A stretch of 64,000 bases of DNA, taken from positions 1 through 64,000 of the forward strand of contig CAJTGD010000005.1 in assembly GCA_910575475.1 (NCBI GenBank), in the 5' to 3' direction. Source of the DNA: Lachnospiraceae bacterium (GTDB lineage: Bacteria > Bacillota > Clostridia > Lachnospirales > Lachnospiraceae). Within the stretch, counting starts at the first letter, position 1. Each line of letters starts with the position of its first letter. Both the position numbers and the translations under genes were made by a program. The notes beneath the pieces are model-generated. The model made no database searches. It saw only the letters and a program-made list of their open reading frames with translations, and had not been told where the DNA came from. Below, piece by piece: positions 25,499 through 34,468 of this stretch.

Positions 25499-26434
25499 AT
25501 GAAGCGTATACATTTTGATTTGGAAACGGACGGTTTTTACGGCGCTTACCTGCAAAGCAGGGAGCCTTCCGGCTGCGCCGTTATCGCACTTGCGGGCGAT
25601 GCTCCGGAGGATTATCTTGCGAAAGCCTGTGCGAAGTGGTTTCTGGGCAAAGGCGTGAATGTCCTGTCCATGTCCACTGCAAAGAAAGACTGCGGATATC
25701 ATAATTATCCGTTGGAGCGGATTGAAGCGGCGATTTGCCGGCTGCAAAGCATGGGAAACCGCAAAACCGGCATTGCGGGGGTTTCCACCACAGGCACAAT
25801 GGCTTTGTCGGCAGCGTCTTATTTTCAGGATATCACTCTGACTATTGCCCTGACACCCACCGATTTTATCTGGCAGGGCGTCATGCAGGGCAGGCGGGAC
25901 GGCTGCAAAGAGTGGCCTGCAGAGGGGGAATCCCTGCTTTCCTACCGCGGCGAACCGCTGCCCTATATGCCATTTGCCTGTCAGCGCCCACAGTACTGGA
26001 GGGGCGTTGCCGCTGAGAGCAGACGTACCGGGGATATGATCTATGCCCGTAAGCTCTATGAGGATTCGGAAGCAGCACATTCCATCACAGAAGCCGAAAT
26101 CATAAAAGTGGAGGATATTCACGGAAAGCTCCTGCTGATCGGCGCAGAAGACGATGTGCTGTGGAACACGGCAAAGTACATACGGGGGATGGAAAAGCGG
26201 CTGGCGGAGAAACCCCACGACTGCGAAGTGGAGGCCGTGGTTTATGAGCATGGCCCCCATTTTGTTTTCCCGGAAGGGATGATGAGGCTCCTGCTGCCAA
26301 TAGGCTCGGCGCTGGCCGTAGGGCTGGCATTTAAGGCGGCCGGGGCCTATCCGAAAGAATGCAGGGCCACCCGCATGGATATTGACAGGCGCATTACCCG
26401 GACAATCGCGGAGTGGAGAAAGGAATGCGTATGA
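25499..26434 (+). CDS. acyl-CoA thioester hydrolase/BAAT C-terminal-type alpha/beta hydrolase
   Basis: A 311-aa alpha/beta hydrolase of the BAAT C-terminal type. The nucleophile elbow is GVSTTGTMAL (about residues 94-103), the acid probably lies in GAEDDVLW (about 215) and the base in YEHGPHFVFP (about 251). Family members hydrolyse or transfer acyl groups; the substrate here is unknown. It follows a GGAGGAG ribosome site and overlaps the next gene by four bases (ATGA), so the two are cotranscribed. A paralogue, truncated before its catalytic histidine, lies at 27679. Confidence 0.75.
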   Translation: MKRIHFDLETDGFYGAYLQSREPSGCAVIALAGDAPEDYLAKACAKWFLGKGVNVLSMSTAKKDCGYHNYPLERIEAAICRLQSMGNRKTGIAGVSTTGTMALSAASYFQDITLTIALTPTDFIWQGVMQGRRDGCKEWPAEGESLLSYRGEPLPYMPFACQRPQYWRGVAAESRRTGDMIYARKLYEDSEAAHSITEAEIIKVEDIHGKLLLIGAEDDVLWNTAKYIRGMEKRLAEKPHDCEVEAVVYEHGPHFVFPEGMMRLLLPIGSALAVGLAFKAAGAYPKECRATRMDIDRRITRTIAEWRKECV

Positions 26435-27087
26435 AATACATTGGAATGCCCATGGGTATGTGGACGTTGTTTGGAAAATCTTTTGAAAGGAACCTGCTTA
26501 CAGGGTTTGGACTGGACAGGGACTCGGCAAAGGCGGTGGCGGCGAAAGCAAAGCCACGGTATAAAGAGATTATTGCCGGACTGCCGGAATTTGAAAAAGC
26601 AGACCGGTTCAAAATGAATATCGTCAACTGCGCCCTGCTTGCCGCTTTCGTGCTGAATATGCCGGAGCGTCCCGATGTCCGGCGGCTGACGGCCTATTAT
26701 GCAGGCTCCATGATGACTCCGGCCATGAAGTGGTTCTGCCGTAAGAGCGGGAAATCCAAGTTCACCAAAAAGGATATTTCCTCAATGAAAGCCACCGGAC
26801 GGTTAAGGGCTGCGGACAGGAACCCTTATTCGTGGAACATGGATTTTTATCCTTATCCGGACGGCAGCGGCTATGAAGCCCGATTTACTGCCTGCGGCAT
26901 CTGCACCCTGATGCGGGAGCTGGAACTTTATGACCTTGTCCCTGCCATGTGCCGTCTGGATTATATAATGGCCGAGGCGGGCGGGACCTCGGATTTTGTC
27001 CGGGAGTATACACTGGCTTCGGGCGCTCCGTACTGCGACTGTGGATATAAAAAGAAGCGGAAGGGAAATGGAAGGAAAAGAAAATGA
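26431..27087 (+). CDS. L-2-amino-thiazoline-4-carboxylic acid hydrolase family protein
   Basis: A 218-aa cytoplasmic protein resembling the ATC hydrolase family (the Pseudomonas enzyme opens a thiazoline ring on the route to L-cysteine). Supporting features: YAGSMMTPAMKWFCRKSGKSKFTKKDI, YPYPDGSGYEARFTACGICTLMRELELYDLVPAMCRLDYIMAE and a Cys-containing C-terminus ASGAPYCDCGYKKKRK. Clostridial genomes often carry several divergent members without known substrate, so the activity is not certain. The ATG at 26431 is preceded by AAAGGA and overlaps the upstream stop. Confidence 0.72.
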   Translation: MKYIGMPMGMWTLFGKSFERNLLTGFGLDRDSAKAVAAKAKPRYKEIIAGLPEFEKADRFKMNIVNCALLAAFVLNMPERPDVRRLTAYYAGSMMTPAMKWFCRKSGKSKFTKKDISSMKATGRLRAADRNPYSWNMDFYPYPDGSGYEARFTACGICTLMRELELYDLVPAMCRLDYIMAEAGGTSDFVREYTLASGAPYCDCGYKKKRKGNGRKRK

Positions 27088-27581
27088 ACATATCAGTTTT
27101 CATCATTGAGTGCATAATTATGGCGGTGTTATTTGGTATTTTGGTATTCGGGATGCTGTTTACCAGTCCCCTGACCTTTATCAGCGATTATCCTCCCGAA
27201 ATCCAGGAAGAATATTACCGTTCGCAGAACAGGGAAGCAGCGAAAAAAACGCTGTCTAAGATTATGGCGGTCAAGAAGATTGCCGCATTGCTTGTATTAC
27301 TATTTCTGTTCGCATGGATGGCGCATAAAGCCGGAGCGGAAACGTTCGTCCAGGGGCTGCTTGCCGCTTACGGATATATGATTGTTCTTGCTGTTTTTGA
27401 CACCTGCTTCCTGGACTGGATTCTCTTTGCGAATATCAGGAGGGTCCGCCTTCCCGGTACGGAGCATATGGAGAAGGAATACCACCAGAAATGGTTCCAT
27501 GTAAAAGTAATGCTGCCGCTGCTCCCGGTGTTTGCTGTGGGCGGTGTGGCAATTGCTTTTTTGATGACGTGGATTTGGTAA
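27084..27581 (+). CDS. hypothetical membrane protein
   Basis: A 165-aa protein with four predicted hydrophobic helices (about residues 5-30, 62-82, 90-112 and 140-162) and a charged segment at 38-60 (YPPEIQEEYYRSQNREAAKK). No family is recognised with confidence. The ATG overlaps the stop of the ATC-hydrolase-like gene by four bases, so the two are translationally coupled and presumably act together. Confidence 0.65.
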   Translation: MNISVFIIECIIMAVLFGILVFGMLFTSPLTFISDYPPEIQEEYYRSQNREAAKKTLSKIMAVKKIAALLVLLFLFAWMAHKAGAETFVQGLLAAYGYMIVLAVFDTCFLDWILFANIRRVRLPGTEHMEKEYHQKWFHVKVMLPLLPVFAVGGVAIAFLMTWIW

Positions 27582-27678
27582 ATGGATTTATAGTGTATAC
27601 TGTACTTCCCGCAGCTTTAGCGGGTATTGGTTTGCTTTTGCAATAAATCACAGCTTACATAAAGAAGAGGTATAAAAA

Positions 27679-28467
27679 TTGCTGCATGAAGATTTCTCTT
27701 ATATAAAACACGGTTTTGCAGGACATCTTGCTGAACCCGACAATGGCAGTGACAGGGCTGTTATAGTCATAATGGGCGGCGAACAAAGCCTGCTGCCCGG
27801 TATAAAAATAGCGGAAAGATTTGCCGATTACGGTATCACAGGATTGGAGGTGTCTTTGTTCGGAGCGGAGGGGGTTCCAGATTCTCCAAATCAATGCCCC
27901 CTTGAAATGTTTGAACCGGCGGTAAAATACCTTCGGGACGCAAAAAAGATAGCGCATATCAGCACCTATGGGCAGTCTATGGGTTCTGTTTTTGCGGCAT
28001 TGACCGCACAGTATATCGGTGGCATTGAAAATGTGGTTATGGTATCCCCGTCGCACGTTCCGTTTGAGGGAACGACAAAGGATAAAAAGAATATGACTGG
28101 GCATAGCGTTGCCACGTGGCGTGGGCGGGATATTCCTTTTGTAAAACCTGACTTCGGCAAAGTCAAAATGTCAAAATATCATCGGCATTCAGCTGCCCAA
28201 TATAAGGTGATGGGAATGTGGATTGCGTTTTACGATGCTTATCGGGATAAGACTGCCGAAAAGGAGGCGTTTCTCCCGCTTGAGAAAACGGGTGCAAGGA
28301 TATTGCTGATCGCCGGAGGTGCGGACGAGGCATGGCCTGCGGAGTATTCCGTAAATGAGATCAGGACTTATTTAGAGAATAAGCATTATGAAAAAGAAGT
28401 TAGTGCGGGACAGAAGGCTTTTCAAGTCCGCGCCCAAAGATATACAGGCGGCGGTATTGGAGCATAA
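27679..28467 (+). pseudogene. alpha/beta hydrolase (BAAT C-terminal type), C-terminally truncated
   Basis: A 262-codon frame starting at TTG after AAGAAGAGG. It has the hydrolase strand VIVIMGGEQS, the nucleophile elbow STYGQSMGSVFAAL (about residues 94-107) and the acid region LLIAGGADEAWPAEYS. The usual C-terminal strand with the catalytic histidine (present as EHGPHF in the neighbour at 25499) is absent: after NKHYEK the frame reads about 25 unrelated residues that overlap the next gene by 80 bases. A deletion or recombination has probably joined this gene to its neighbour, so it is unlikely to be active. Confidence 0.6.
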
Positions 28468-28996
28468 AGAGCCTTTCCGTGGCGCAAGGGTCATCGGGTG
28501 GATACTGCTCATAATTGCTGTATTGACGCTTCCGGCAGCGCTTCTGTACGGCGCATGGGACGGTATCCGGCACGATTTTACCTTTTGGCAGTTTGCGGTC
28601 AGTAAGATCATTGTGTATCTAAGCTTTTCTATGATAAAGATGGTTTTGCTGATGATAGGAGCTTTCTTGATTGCGGCGGGAGCTGTATTGTGGGTTCAGG
28701 CTGTTTTCAGGGCAAAAATTGACGATGGGATTACAAACAACAGACTGGTGACGGACGGCGTGTATGCACTGGTGAGAAATCCAATCTATTCGGCGTTTTT
28801 GTCTGTCTGTACAGGTACGCTGATGGTTTACGGCAATTTATGGCTGCTGATACTGCCGGTTTTGTATTGGCTGTTTTTGACGGTGCTGATGAAATGTACC
28901 GAGGAAAAGTGGCTGAAAAATTTATATGGTGTGGAATATGAGGAATATTGCAGGAGAGTGAACCGTTGTATCCCGTGGTTTCCGAAAAACAGGTGA
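28388..28996 (+). CDS. isoprenylcysteine carboxyl methyltransferase (ICMT/PEMT-like) family protein
   Basis: A 202-aa integral membrane methyltransferase-like protein. Helices lie around residues 33-55, 70-105 and 145-170. The family signature is clear: LVTDGVYALVRNPIYSAFL (about residues 116-134) and the C-terminal EEKWLKNLYGVEYEEYCRRVNRCIPWF, where the SAM/substrate site forms. Bacterial members methylate small lipids or unknown substrates. The start codon lies inside the truncated hydrolase gene and lacks a strong ribosome site, so the N-terminal ~20 residues could result from a gene-fusing deletion. Confidence 0.72.
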   Translation: MKKKLVRDRRLFKSAPKDIQAAVLEHKEPFRGARVIGWILLIIAVLTLPAALLYGAWDGIRHDFTFWQFAVSKIIVYLSFSMIKMVLLMIGAFLIAAGAVLWVQAVFRAKIDDGITNNRLVTDGVYALVRNPIYSAFLSVCTGTLMVYGNLWLLILPVLYWLFLTVLMKCTEEKWLKNLYGVEYEEYCRRVNRCIPWFPKNR

Positions 28997-29091
28997 CAGT
29001 ACTGGCAGTAAGAAATATTTCCAATAAACCGATGGCACTGAAAAAGGGATAAAACGGAAGATGATAAAAACAATTAGCAGGAGGAGTGGAT

Positions 29092-30807
29092 ATGCGGATT
29101 TTGGTTTACGGTGCAGGCGTACTGGGCTGCAATCTGGCGAATAACCTGTACCATGGAAAAAAGGACGTGACTCTGTTAGCCAGGGGTGTCTGGGCAAAAC
29201 AGTTAAAGAAAAACGGCTTACATATGAAAAAGACCTTTCATATGCGGGAGAGCGTAAGCCGCGTACCGGTCATCACACAGCTTGAACCGAATGATTGTTA
29301 CGATGTTATCTTCGTTGTGGTGCGCTACACACAACTGGATGGCGTGATGGAGGATCTGCAGGCAAACGGAACAAAGAATATCGTGTTTGTCGGCAACAAT
29401 ATCCGGCCTGCCCACTATGCCTCGCTTTTTCCGGAGAAAAAAATAATGTTCGCCTTTGCATTGTCTGCGGGGCACAGGGAACCGGCGCGGGTGGTTTCCC
29501 TTGACCTCAAAAAGATTACCATTGGACAGTTGAAAAACACACCCTCCAATGAAACACTGATCGGGCGGATTTTCGCAGGCACCGGATACAGGGTGGTTTA
29601 CGAACCCAATATGGAGGACTATCTGCTCTGCCACGCGGCCTTTGTCCTGCCTGCGGCTTTTGCCTGTTACTATACGGATGGCGATTTGAGAAAGCTGAAG
29701 GGAAATGCCGCCTATCTGAACCGGGTACTGGACGCTAATATCGAGGGCTATCGGGCAATCGAGCGGGCGGGACACGCGATCCTCCCGGCAAGTGATATGG
29801 ATTATGAAAGCATCACCTATCGTAAAACCTGTCTGCGCTTTTTCCGGCTGATGTGTGCCACCGGATTGGGAAAACTCTGCGCCAGCGACCATGCCATGAA
29901 CGCGGTTGATGAAATGGACGCTTTAAACCGTGATATGAAAGCATTCTTCGATGAAACGGGAGCGGTATATCCCGTCTGGCGGATGCTGGAGCGGGATATC
30001 AGGAAGTATCTGATAAAAAACACTGACACAAAGCCGCGCTTAGGCGATGTGCAGGAAACTGCACTCATACCGCTTGCAATCAGGGCGAATGAGACAGAGA
30101 GGAAGACGGCACGGATACACGATAATAAGGCGGTTGCAATTATCAGGGAACTTGATGTTGACACGGAAAAACTGGATCGGTTCTTTTCCCATGAGGGTGT
30201 TATCGCAAGGACGGTCATGTTTGACGAAGCGGTGAAAAAGCTGCTCCGGAAATATCCCGATGCGGTCTGCGTCAATATCGGCTGCGGGCTCGATGACCGC
30301 TTTACCCGTGTGGATAACGGAAAAGTCCAGTGGTTTCATGTTGATCTGGCGGATTCCATTGAAATGAGAAAGCATTTTTTCCATGAAACAGAGCGGGAGC
30401 ATATGCTGGCGGCGGATATTCTCAGGGCAGGGTGGACAGAGCAGATCCCTAAAAATAAAGTTGTGATTGTGATCGCGGAAGGACTGTTCATGTATTTCTC
30501 CAAAGAACAGGTACAAACTGTGTTGAACAGCATTACCGGTTCCTTTGACAGGGGATTTCTTCTGGTGGAGCTGATGCACCCCAAAATGATGAATGAGAAA
30601 AAGCATGACACTGTAAAAAATACCAGCGCGAAGTTCGGATGGGGAACCGTGACGGGCAGAGATCTGCTCCCACTTGATGCAAAACTCATACTGATAAACG
30701 AGCGCAGCTTTTGGGAGGAAATGAAAAAATATTCCCTGATTGGAAAAATCGGAAGTGTCGTTGCAGGAAAGCTGAATAACAGGCTGGCGGTTTACAGGTG
30801 GCAGTAA
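29092..30807 (+). CDS. ketopantoate reductase-like domain fused to an LCMT/TcmP-type methyltransferase
   Basis: A 571-aa two-domain protein. Residues 1-~300 are an ApbA/PanE-like NAD(P)H oxidoreductase: Rossmann loop ILVYGAGVLGCNLANNL, VIFVVVRYTQLDGVMEDL, FVGNNIRPAH and a helical C-lobe. Residues ~330-571 are a leucine-carboxyl-methyltransferase/TcmP-type O-methyltransferase: ETERKTARIHDNKA, VCVNIGCGLDDRF (SAM loop), WFHVDLADSIEMRK and IAEGLFMYFSKEQV. The natural inference is successive reduction and O-methylation of one small molecule. The ATG at 29092 follows GGAGGAG by five bases. The frame is intact across the junction. Confidence 0.85.
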   Translation: MRILVYGAGVLGCNLANNLYHGKKDVTLLARGVWAKQLKKNGLHMKKTFHMRESVSRVPVITQLEPNDCYDVIFVVVRYTQLDGVMEDLQANGTKNIVFVGNNIRPAHYASLFPEKKIMFAFALSAGHREPARVVSLDLKKITIGQLKNTPSNETLIGRIFAGTGYRVVYEPNMEDYLLCHAAFVLPAAFACYYTDGDLRKLKGNAAYLNRVLDANIEGYRAIERAGHAILPASDMDYESITYRKTCLRFFRLMCATGLGKLCASDHAMNAVDEMDALNRDMKAFFDETGAVYPVWRMLERDIRKYLIKNTDTKPRLGDVQETALIPLAIRANETERKTARIHDNKAVAIIRELDVDTEKLDRFFSHEGVIARTVMFDEAVKKLLRKYPDAVCVNIGCGLDDRFTRVDNGKVQWFHVDLADSIEMRKHFFHETEREHMLAADILRAGWTEQIPKNKVVIVIAEGLFMYFSKEQVQTVLNSITGSFDRGFLLVELMHPKMMNEKKHDTVKNTSAKFGWGTVTGRDLLPLDAKLILINERSFWEEMKKYSLIGKIGSVVAGKLNNRLAVYRWQ

Positions 30808-30860
30808 AAATTCGGGCTTATCGCAGGGGTTGGCGCAACACGGATATGGAGGAAATTATA

Positions 30861-31416
30861 ATGAAAAAACAGAAAATGACAGCAGCACTGATATGCGGTA
30901 TGCTCGGCTGCCTGTGTTATGGCGGCGGGGACTGGCTGATGATGTATGGCGATACCGCCCATGACGGAAGCGTATACTGGCTGACGCGGGGAGTGGCGCA
31001 GATTCCGGCATGGAGGAATACTCTTGCCATGGATTGCGCTGCACTTGTTTTATATTATGATATTATACGCATTTTCATGGTTGAGTGCGGGCAGCTTTGC
31101 AGAGGCGGCGCTGCCGCTTGGAGAGGCTGTGTTTACTCATTTTTCATGGTTTCCGCTTGTCAGTGAGATTTTGATGCTGCCGCCTTTTCTGTACTGGCTT
31201 TATCTTCAGATCAGGCAAAAAACTGTTTTCCCGAAGGGAATGGCATTTACCAACATACTCGTCATTTATTTTTTGATGTATGGTATAAAAAGCATGATGC
31301 CGGACTGTCCGTTCCGGATTGGTTTTACAAATGGTCTGATGAGCGAGAGCATGATTATCTGGTTCGGGATCATGCTGGCGTGGAATCTATGCAGGAAGCG
31401 GGGCACAGGAAAATGA
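30861..31416 (+). pseudogene. DUF6796-like membrane protein, frameshifted and probably internally deleted
   Basis: Two frames together resemble one membrane protein: the first (from ATG 30861 after GGAGG) reads MKKQKMTAALICGMLGCLCYGGGDWLMMYGDTA...GVAQIPAWRNTLAM; the second picks up near 31030 with LHLFYIMILYAFSWLSAGSFAEAALPLGEAVF and continues to 31416. They abut with a change of frame and nothing between, whereas the family, as I recall it, has about 50 more residues there. I infer an internal deletion that also shifted the frame. Confidence 0.6.
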
Positions 31417-31622
31417 AAGGATATAATCCTCGCCATTTTCATATGGGCTTTACACGTTCTGCATGAACGGCGGTACGCTTGCTTGGTTTTTCTATCTTCT
31501 GGTAGCAGGCAAAAAATTGTCTGTTCGGAGCTGATTCAACTTTTTGGAGCAGAAAAGAGCCTTCTGATATGCTAATATATAAAAAGAGTTTTGCGTGTGC
31601 AGACTCTTAATATTTTATTACA

Positions 31623-31642
31623 TAGTTAGCATAAACTAACCA
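31623..31642. promoter_or_regulatory. inverted-repeat operator 1 (GTTAG-N6-CTAAC)
   Basis: TAGTTAG-CATAAA-CTAACCA lies 14 bases before the ECF S-component start codon. The same dyad with the same 6-base spacer occurs at 52087 and 56821, each ahead of a transporter operon. The half-sites resemble those of DtxR/IdeR boxes, though the spacing differs. Confidence 0.65.
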
Positions 31643-31656
31643 AAGGGGGACTCATT

Positions 31657-32238
31657 ATGAAACAAAAAATCCAACCCAAAGATCTCATCACGACGGGAAT
31701 ATTTACAGCTATCATGTTTGTTATCTGTATGGGTGTTGCGATGCTGGGGTATATACCCATTTTTATCCCGCTTCTTTCCGTGCTTGTTCCACTGGTGGGA
31801 GGAATTCCGTTCATGCTGTTTCTGACAAAAGTCAAAAAGTTTGGCATGGTATTAATCATGTCTGTTTTGATGGGGCTGGTTATGGGACTCATGGGGATGG
31901 GCGTTTGGTCAATGGCTACAGGGCCTGTTGCAGGTATTTTGTCTGAACTGATTTTGAAATTGGGAGATTATAAAAGCGCGAAAAAAAACATTTTGGGTTA
32001 TGGGGTCTTTTCTATGTGGCTGATTGGCAACTATATTCCGATTGTAGTAACAAGAGATAATTATTATTCCATGCTGATTTCCGGCTATGGGCAGGAATAT
32101 GCGGATACGCTCATGGGTTACATACCGGATTGGAGCCTGCTCCCTCTGCTGGCAGCGTGTTTCATTTCAGGAATTTTAGGGGCGCTTCTTGGAAAGGCTC
32201 TGCTGAAAAAGCACTTTGTCCGGGCAGGTATCGCATAA
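31657..32238 (+). CDS. MptD-family ECF transporter S component (module 1)
   Basis: A 193-aa membrane protein of the MptD/Trep_Strep S-component family, the substrate-binding part of an energy-coupling factor importer. Five or six hydrophobic helices are evident; family marks are GIFTAIMFVICMGVAMLGYIPIF, VGGIPFMLFLTKVKKFG and the C-terminal GALLGKALLKKHFVRAGI. In streptococci related proteins (SiaF) take part in haem uptake; the substrate here is unknown. Its stop overlaps the EcfT start (TAATG), so S, T and A are cotranscribed. The paralogue is at 60371. Confidence 0.85.
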   Translation: MKQKIQPKDLITTGIFTAIMFVICMGVAMLGYIPIFIPLLSVLVPLVGGIPFMLFLTKVKKFGMVLIMSVLMGLVMGLMGMGVWSMATGPVAGILSELILKLGDYKSAKKNILGYGVFSMWLIGNYIPIVVTRDNYYSMLISGYGQEYADTLMGYIPDWSLLPLLAACFISGILGALLGKALLKKHFVRAGIA

Positions 32239-32966
32239 TGGGTGCATTCATGTTATCAAGCAGGGAAAGAAAGTCTGTTTTAGATCCCAGGACAAAGCTG
32301 CTCCTGATTATGACCATTACCTCCGTCGTGATCGGCGGAGGTAACGGCGGTTTTATGAATGTGGTAAAACCTGCACTGACGGCCGTGCCGCTCGTCCTCT
32401 TCCTGTTAGAAAGGAAATGGAAGCCCGCCTTTTTGTATACGGTGATCTATACTGTGGCCTTTCTGGGGGAATTGTTTCTGGTTCCAAATGTGCAGGGCTT
32501 TTTAAACTTCATTTTGGTTGCGGGCTGCGGCATTTTTTCGCGGTTCATGCCCGGAATTGCCATGGGGATCTATCTTGTCAATACAACAACGGTCAGTGAG
32601 TTTATGGCGGCAATGGGACGAATGCATATCTCACAGAAGATAGCTATCCCACTGTCAGTCATGTTCCGTTTTTTTCCTACAGTGGAAGAGGAATACAGTG
32701 CCATCGGTGATGCGATGCGGATGCGCGGAATCCGTTTTGGAGGCGGAAAACCTGTGAAAATGCTGGAGTACCGGATGGTGCCTCTTTTGGTTTCCTGTGT
32801 GAAAATAGGGGAGGAACTGTCGGCAGCGGCACTGACGAGAGGATTGGGCGCTCCGGTGCAGCGTACCAATATATGCCGGATTGGGTTTGGGAAATTTGAT
32901 ATTGTAGCAGCCGCAATCTGTGCGGCAAGTTTTCTGGCATTGATCTTAAATAAAGTCTGCGGATAG
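32238..32966 (+). CDS. ECF transporter transmembrane component EcfT (module 1)
   Basis: EcfT scaffold (242 aa) that couples ATP hydrolysis to the S component. It has the opening DPRTKLLLIMTITSVV and the two coupling-helix motifs MRMRGI (in AIGDAMRMRGIRFG) and LTRGLG, equivalents of the conserved x-R-G pairs that contact the ATPases. Hydrophobic helices fill residues 20-120. The ATG at 32238 overlaps the preceding stop; an ATG at 32250 is also possible. The ATPase gene follows 10 bases downstream. Confidence 0.88.
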   Translation: MGAFMLSSRERKSVLDPRTKLLLIMTITSVVIGGGNGGFMNVVKPALTAVPLVLFLLERKWKPAFLYTVIYTVAFLGELFLVPNVQGFLNFILVAGCGIFSRFMPGIAMGIYLVNTTTVSEFMAAMGRMHISQKIAIPLSVMFRFFPTVEEEYSAIGDAMRMRGIRFGGGKPVKMLEYRMVPLLVSCVKIGEELSAAALTRGLGAPVQRTNICRIGFGKFDIVAAAICAASFLALILNKVCG

Positions 32967-32975
32967 GAGAGGGAT

Positions 32976-34445
32976 ATGATAGAACTGAAAAATGTCTGCT
33001 TTACCTATGCGGGAGGACAGGCGGACGCAGGAATCAAAAATATAGAACTGACTGTTTCACAGGGAGAAGTCATATTGCTATGCGGCTGCTCCGGCTGCGG
33101 AAAAACCACAGTGACGCGGCTGATCAACGGGTTGATCCCACACTATTATGAGGGAGAACTGTCAGGGACTGCAAAAGTATTGGGACACACAGTCTCCGAA
33201 ACGCCGCTGTATGAAACGGCAAGGTCGGTTGGTTCTGTATTCCAAAATCCACGCAGCCAGTTCTTTAATGTGGACACGGACAGCGAGCTGGCCTTTGCCT
33301 GTGAGAATCTGGGAATGCCTGAGCAGGAAGTGAGGAAACGTGTACGTCGTGCGGTTAGGGAATTATCCCTTGAACCTCTGTCAGGCAGAAGCATCTTTGA
33401 ACTTTCCGGCGGGGAAAAACAGAAAATTGCCTGCGGGAGCGTCAGTGCGCTGAACCCGGATATTATTGTGCTGGATGAGCCTACGTCTAATCTGGATACG
33501 GAAGGGATTAGAAGCCTGCGGTCTGTGATAAAGAAGTGGAAAGAACAGAAAAAAACGATTGTGATCGCAGAGCATCGTCTGCATTTCATGTCAGGAATTG
33601 CTGACAGAGTACTGTATATAAAAGATGGAACGATAGCAGAAGAATACAGGGCTGAGGATTTTTTTGAACAGCCGGCTTTCTTTTATACGGAAAGGGGTCT
33701 GCGCATTCCGAACTTTGCGCTTCTTCCACAGATGAAAGAGGGCACCCCTGATGGGAACGGAACCTGTACTTTGGAGAATGTTCATTACAGCTATAAAAGT
33801 GCAAAAACAGTACTGGATATTCCGAAACTTCAGCTGCCTGTAGGCAAAGCAACGGCTGTGATTGGGAAAAACGGGGCAGGAAAAACAACCCTGATGAGAA
33901 GTATCTGCGGTCTGCTTAAGCATGATAAGAGTGTGTTTGAACTAAACGGAATCAGGTATGGCGCCAAAAAGAGACTTTCTGTCTGTTACCAGGTCATGCA
34001 GGATGTAAACCATCAGCTTTTTACAGAAAGCGTTCTGGATGAAGTGCTGTTATCTATGAAACATGAGGACGAAGGGCAGGCAGAGAGGATTTTAAGCGGC
34101 CTTGATTTGTCCAGACTTAAGGAACTGCACCCCATGTCCCTGTCGGGAGGGCAGAAACAGAGGGTTGCAATTGCGTCCGCCCTTGCTGCCGACAGACCAA
34201 TGATCATATTCGATGAACCTACCAGTGGTCTTGATTTTTGGCATATGAATCAGGTTGCGGATCATATCAAAGCGTTAATGGAGAAAGATAAAACGGTTTT
34301 TATTGTTACCCATGACCCGGAATTTATTATGGCGTGCTGTGACTATATCCTGTATCTGGAACAGGGGAAGGTTCAGGCTTGTTTTCCGCTGGATGAAAAA
34401 GGAACACAAAGAATGAAAGACTTTTTTGAAATTGACGGCAGATAA
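32976..34445 (+). CDS. ECF transporter ATPase with two nucleotide-binding domains (module 1)
   Basis: A 489-aa double ABC ATPase powering the ECF importer. Domain 1: CGCSGCGKTT (Walker A, about residue 34), ELSGGEKQK, IIVLDEPTSNLD. Domain 2: IGKNGAGKTT (about 308), SLSGGQKQR, MIIFDEPTSGLD. Both domains keep signature, Walker B and switch histidine (IAEHRL, VTHDPE), so both sites should work. One chain replaces the usual EcfA-EcfA' pair, typical of MptD-linked modules. Its stop overlaps an ATG of the downstream regulator frame. Confidence 0.92.
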   Translation: MIELKNVCFTYAGGQADAGIKNIELTVSQGEVILLCGCSGCGKTTVTRLINGLIPHYYEGELSGTAKVLGHTVSETPLYETARSVGSVFQNPRSQFFNVDTDSELAFACENLGMPEQEVRKRVRRAVRELSLEPLSGRSIFELSGGEKQKIACGSVSALNPDIIVLDEPTSNLDTEGIRSLRSVIKKWKEQKKTIVIAEHRLHFMSGIADRVLYIKDGTIAEEYRAEDFFEQPAFFYTERGLRIPNFALLPQMKEGTPDGNGTCTLENVHYSYKSAKTVLDIPKLQLPVGKATAVIGKNGAGKTTLMRSICGLLKHDKSVFELNGIRYGAKKRLSVCYQVMQDVNHQLFTESVLDEVLLSMKHEDEGQAERILSGLDLSRLKELHPMSLSGGQKQRVAIASALAADRPMIIFDEPTSGLDFWHMNQVADHIKALMEKDKTVFIVTHDPEFIMACCDYILYLEQGKVQACFPLDEKGTQRMKDFFEIDGR

Positions 34446-34468
34446 TGGCAGAGAGGAGGCAGAACCGC

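Noticed and set aside
24639..26260. Large minus-strand frames opposite the IS200 transposase and the hydrolase
   Set aside because: They run through IS hairpins and across gene boundaries and have the composition of antisense frames.
31417..31656. A possible short coding remnant (reads like FCMNGGTLAWFFYLLVAGKK)
   Set aside because: Too short, no start or ribosome site and no family recognised; at most debris of the preceding broken gene region.
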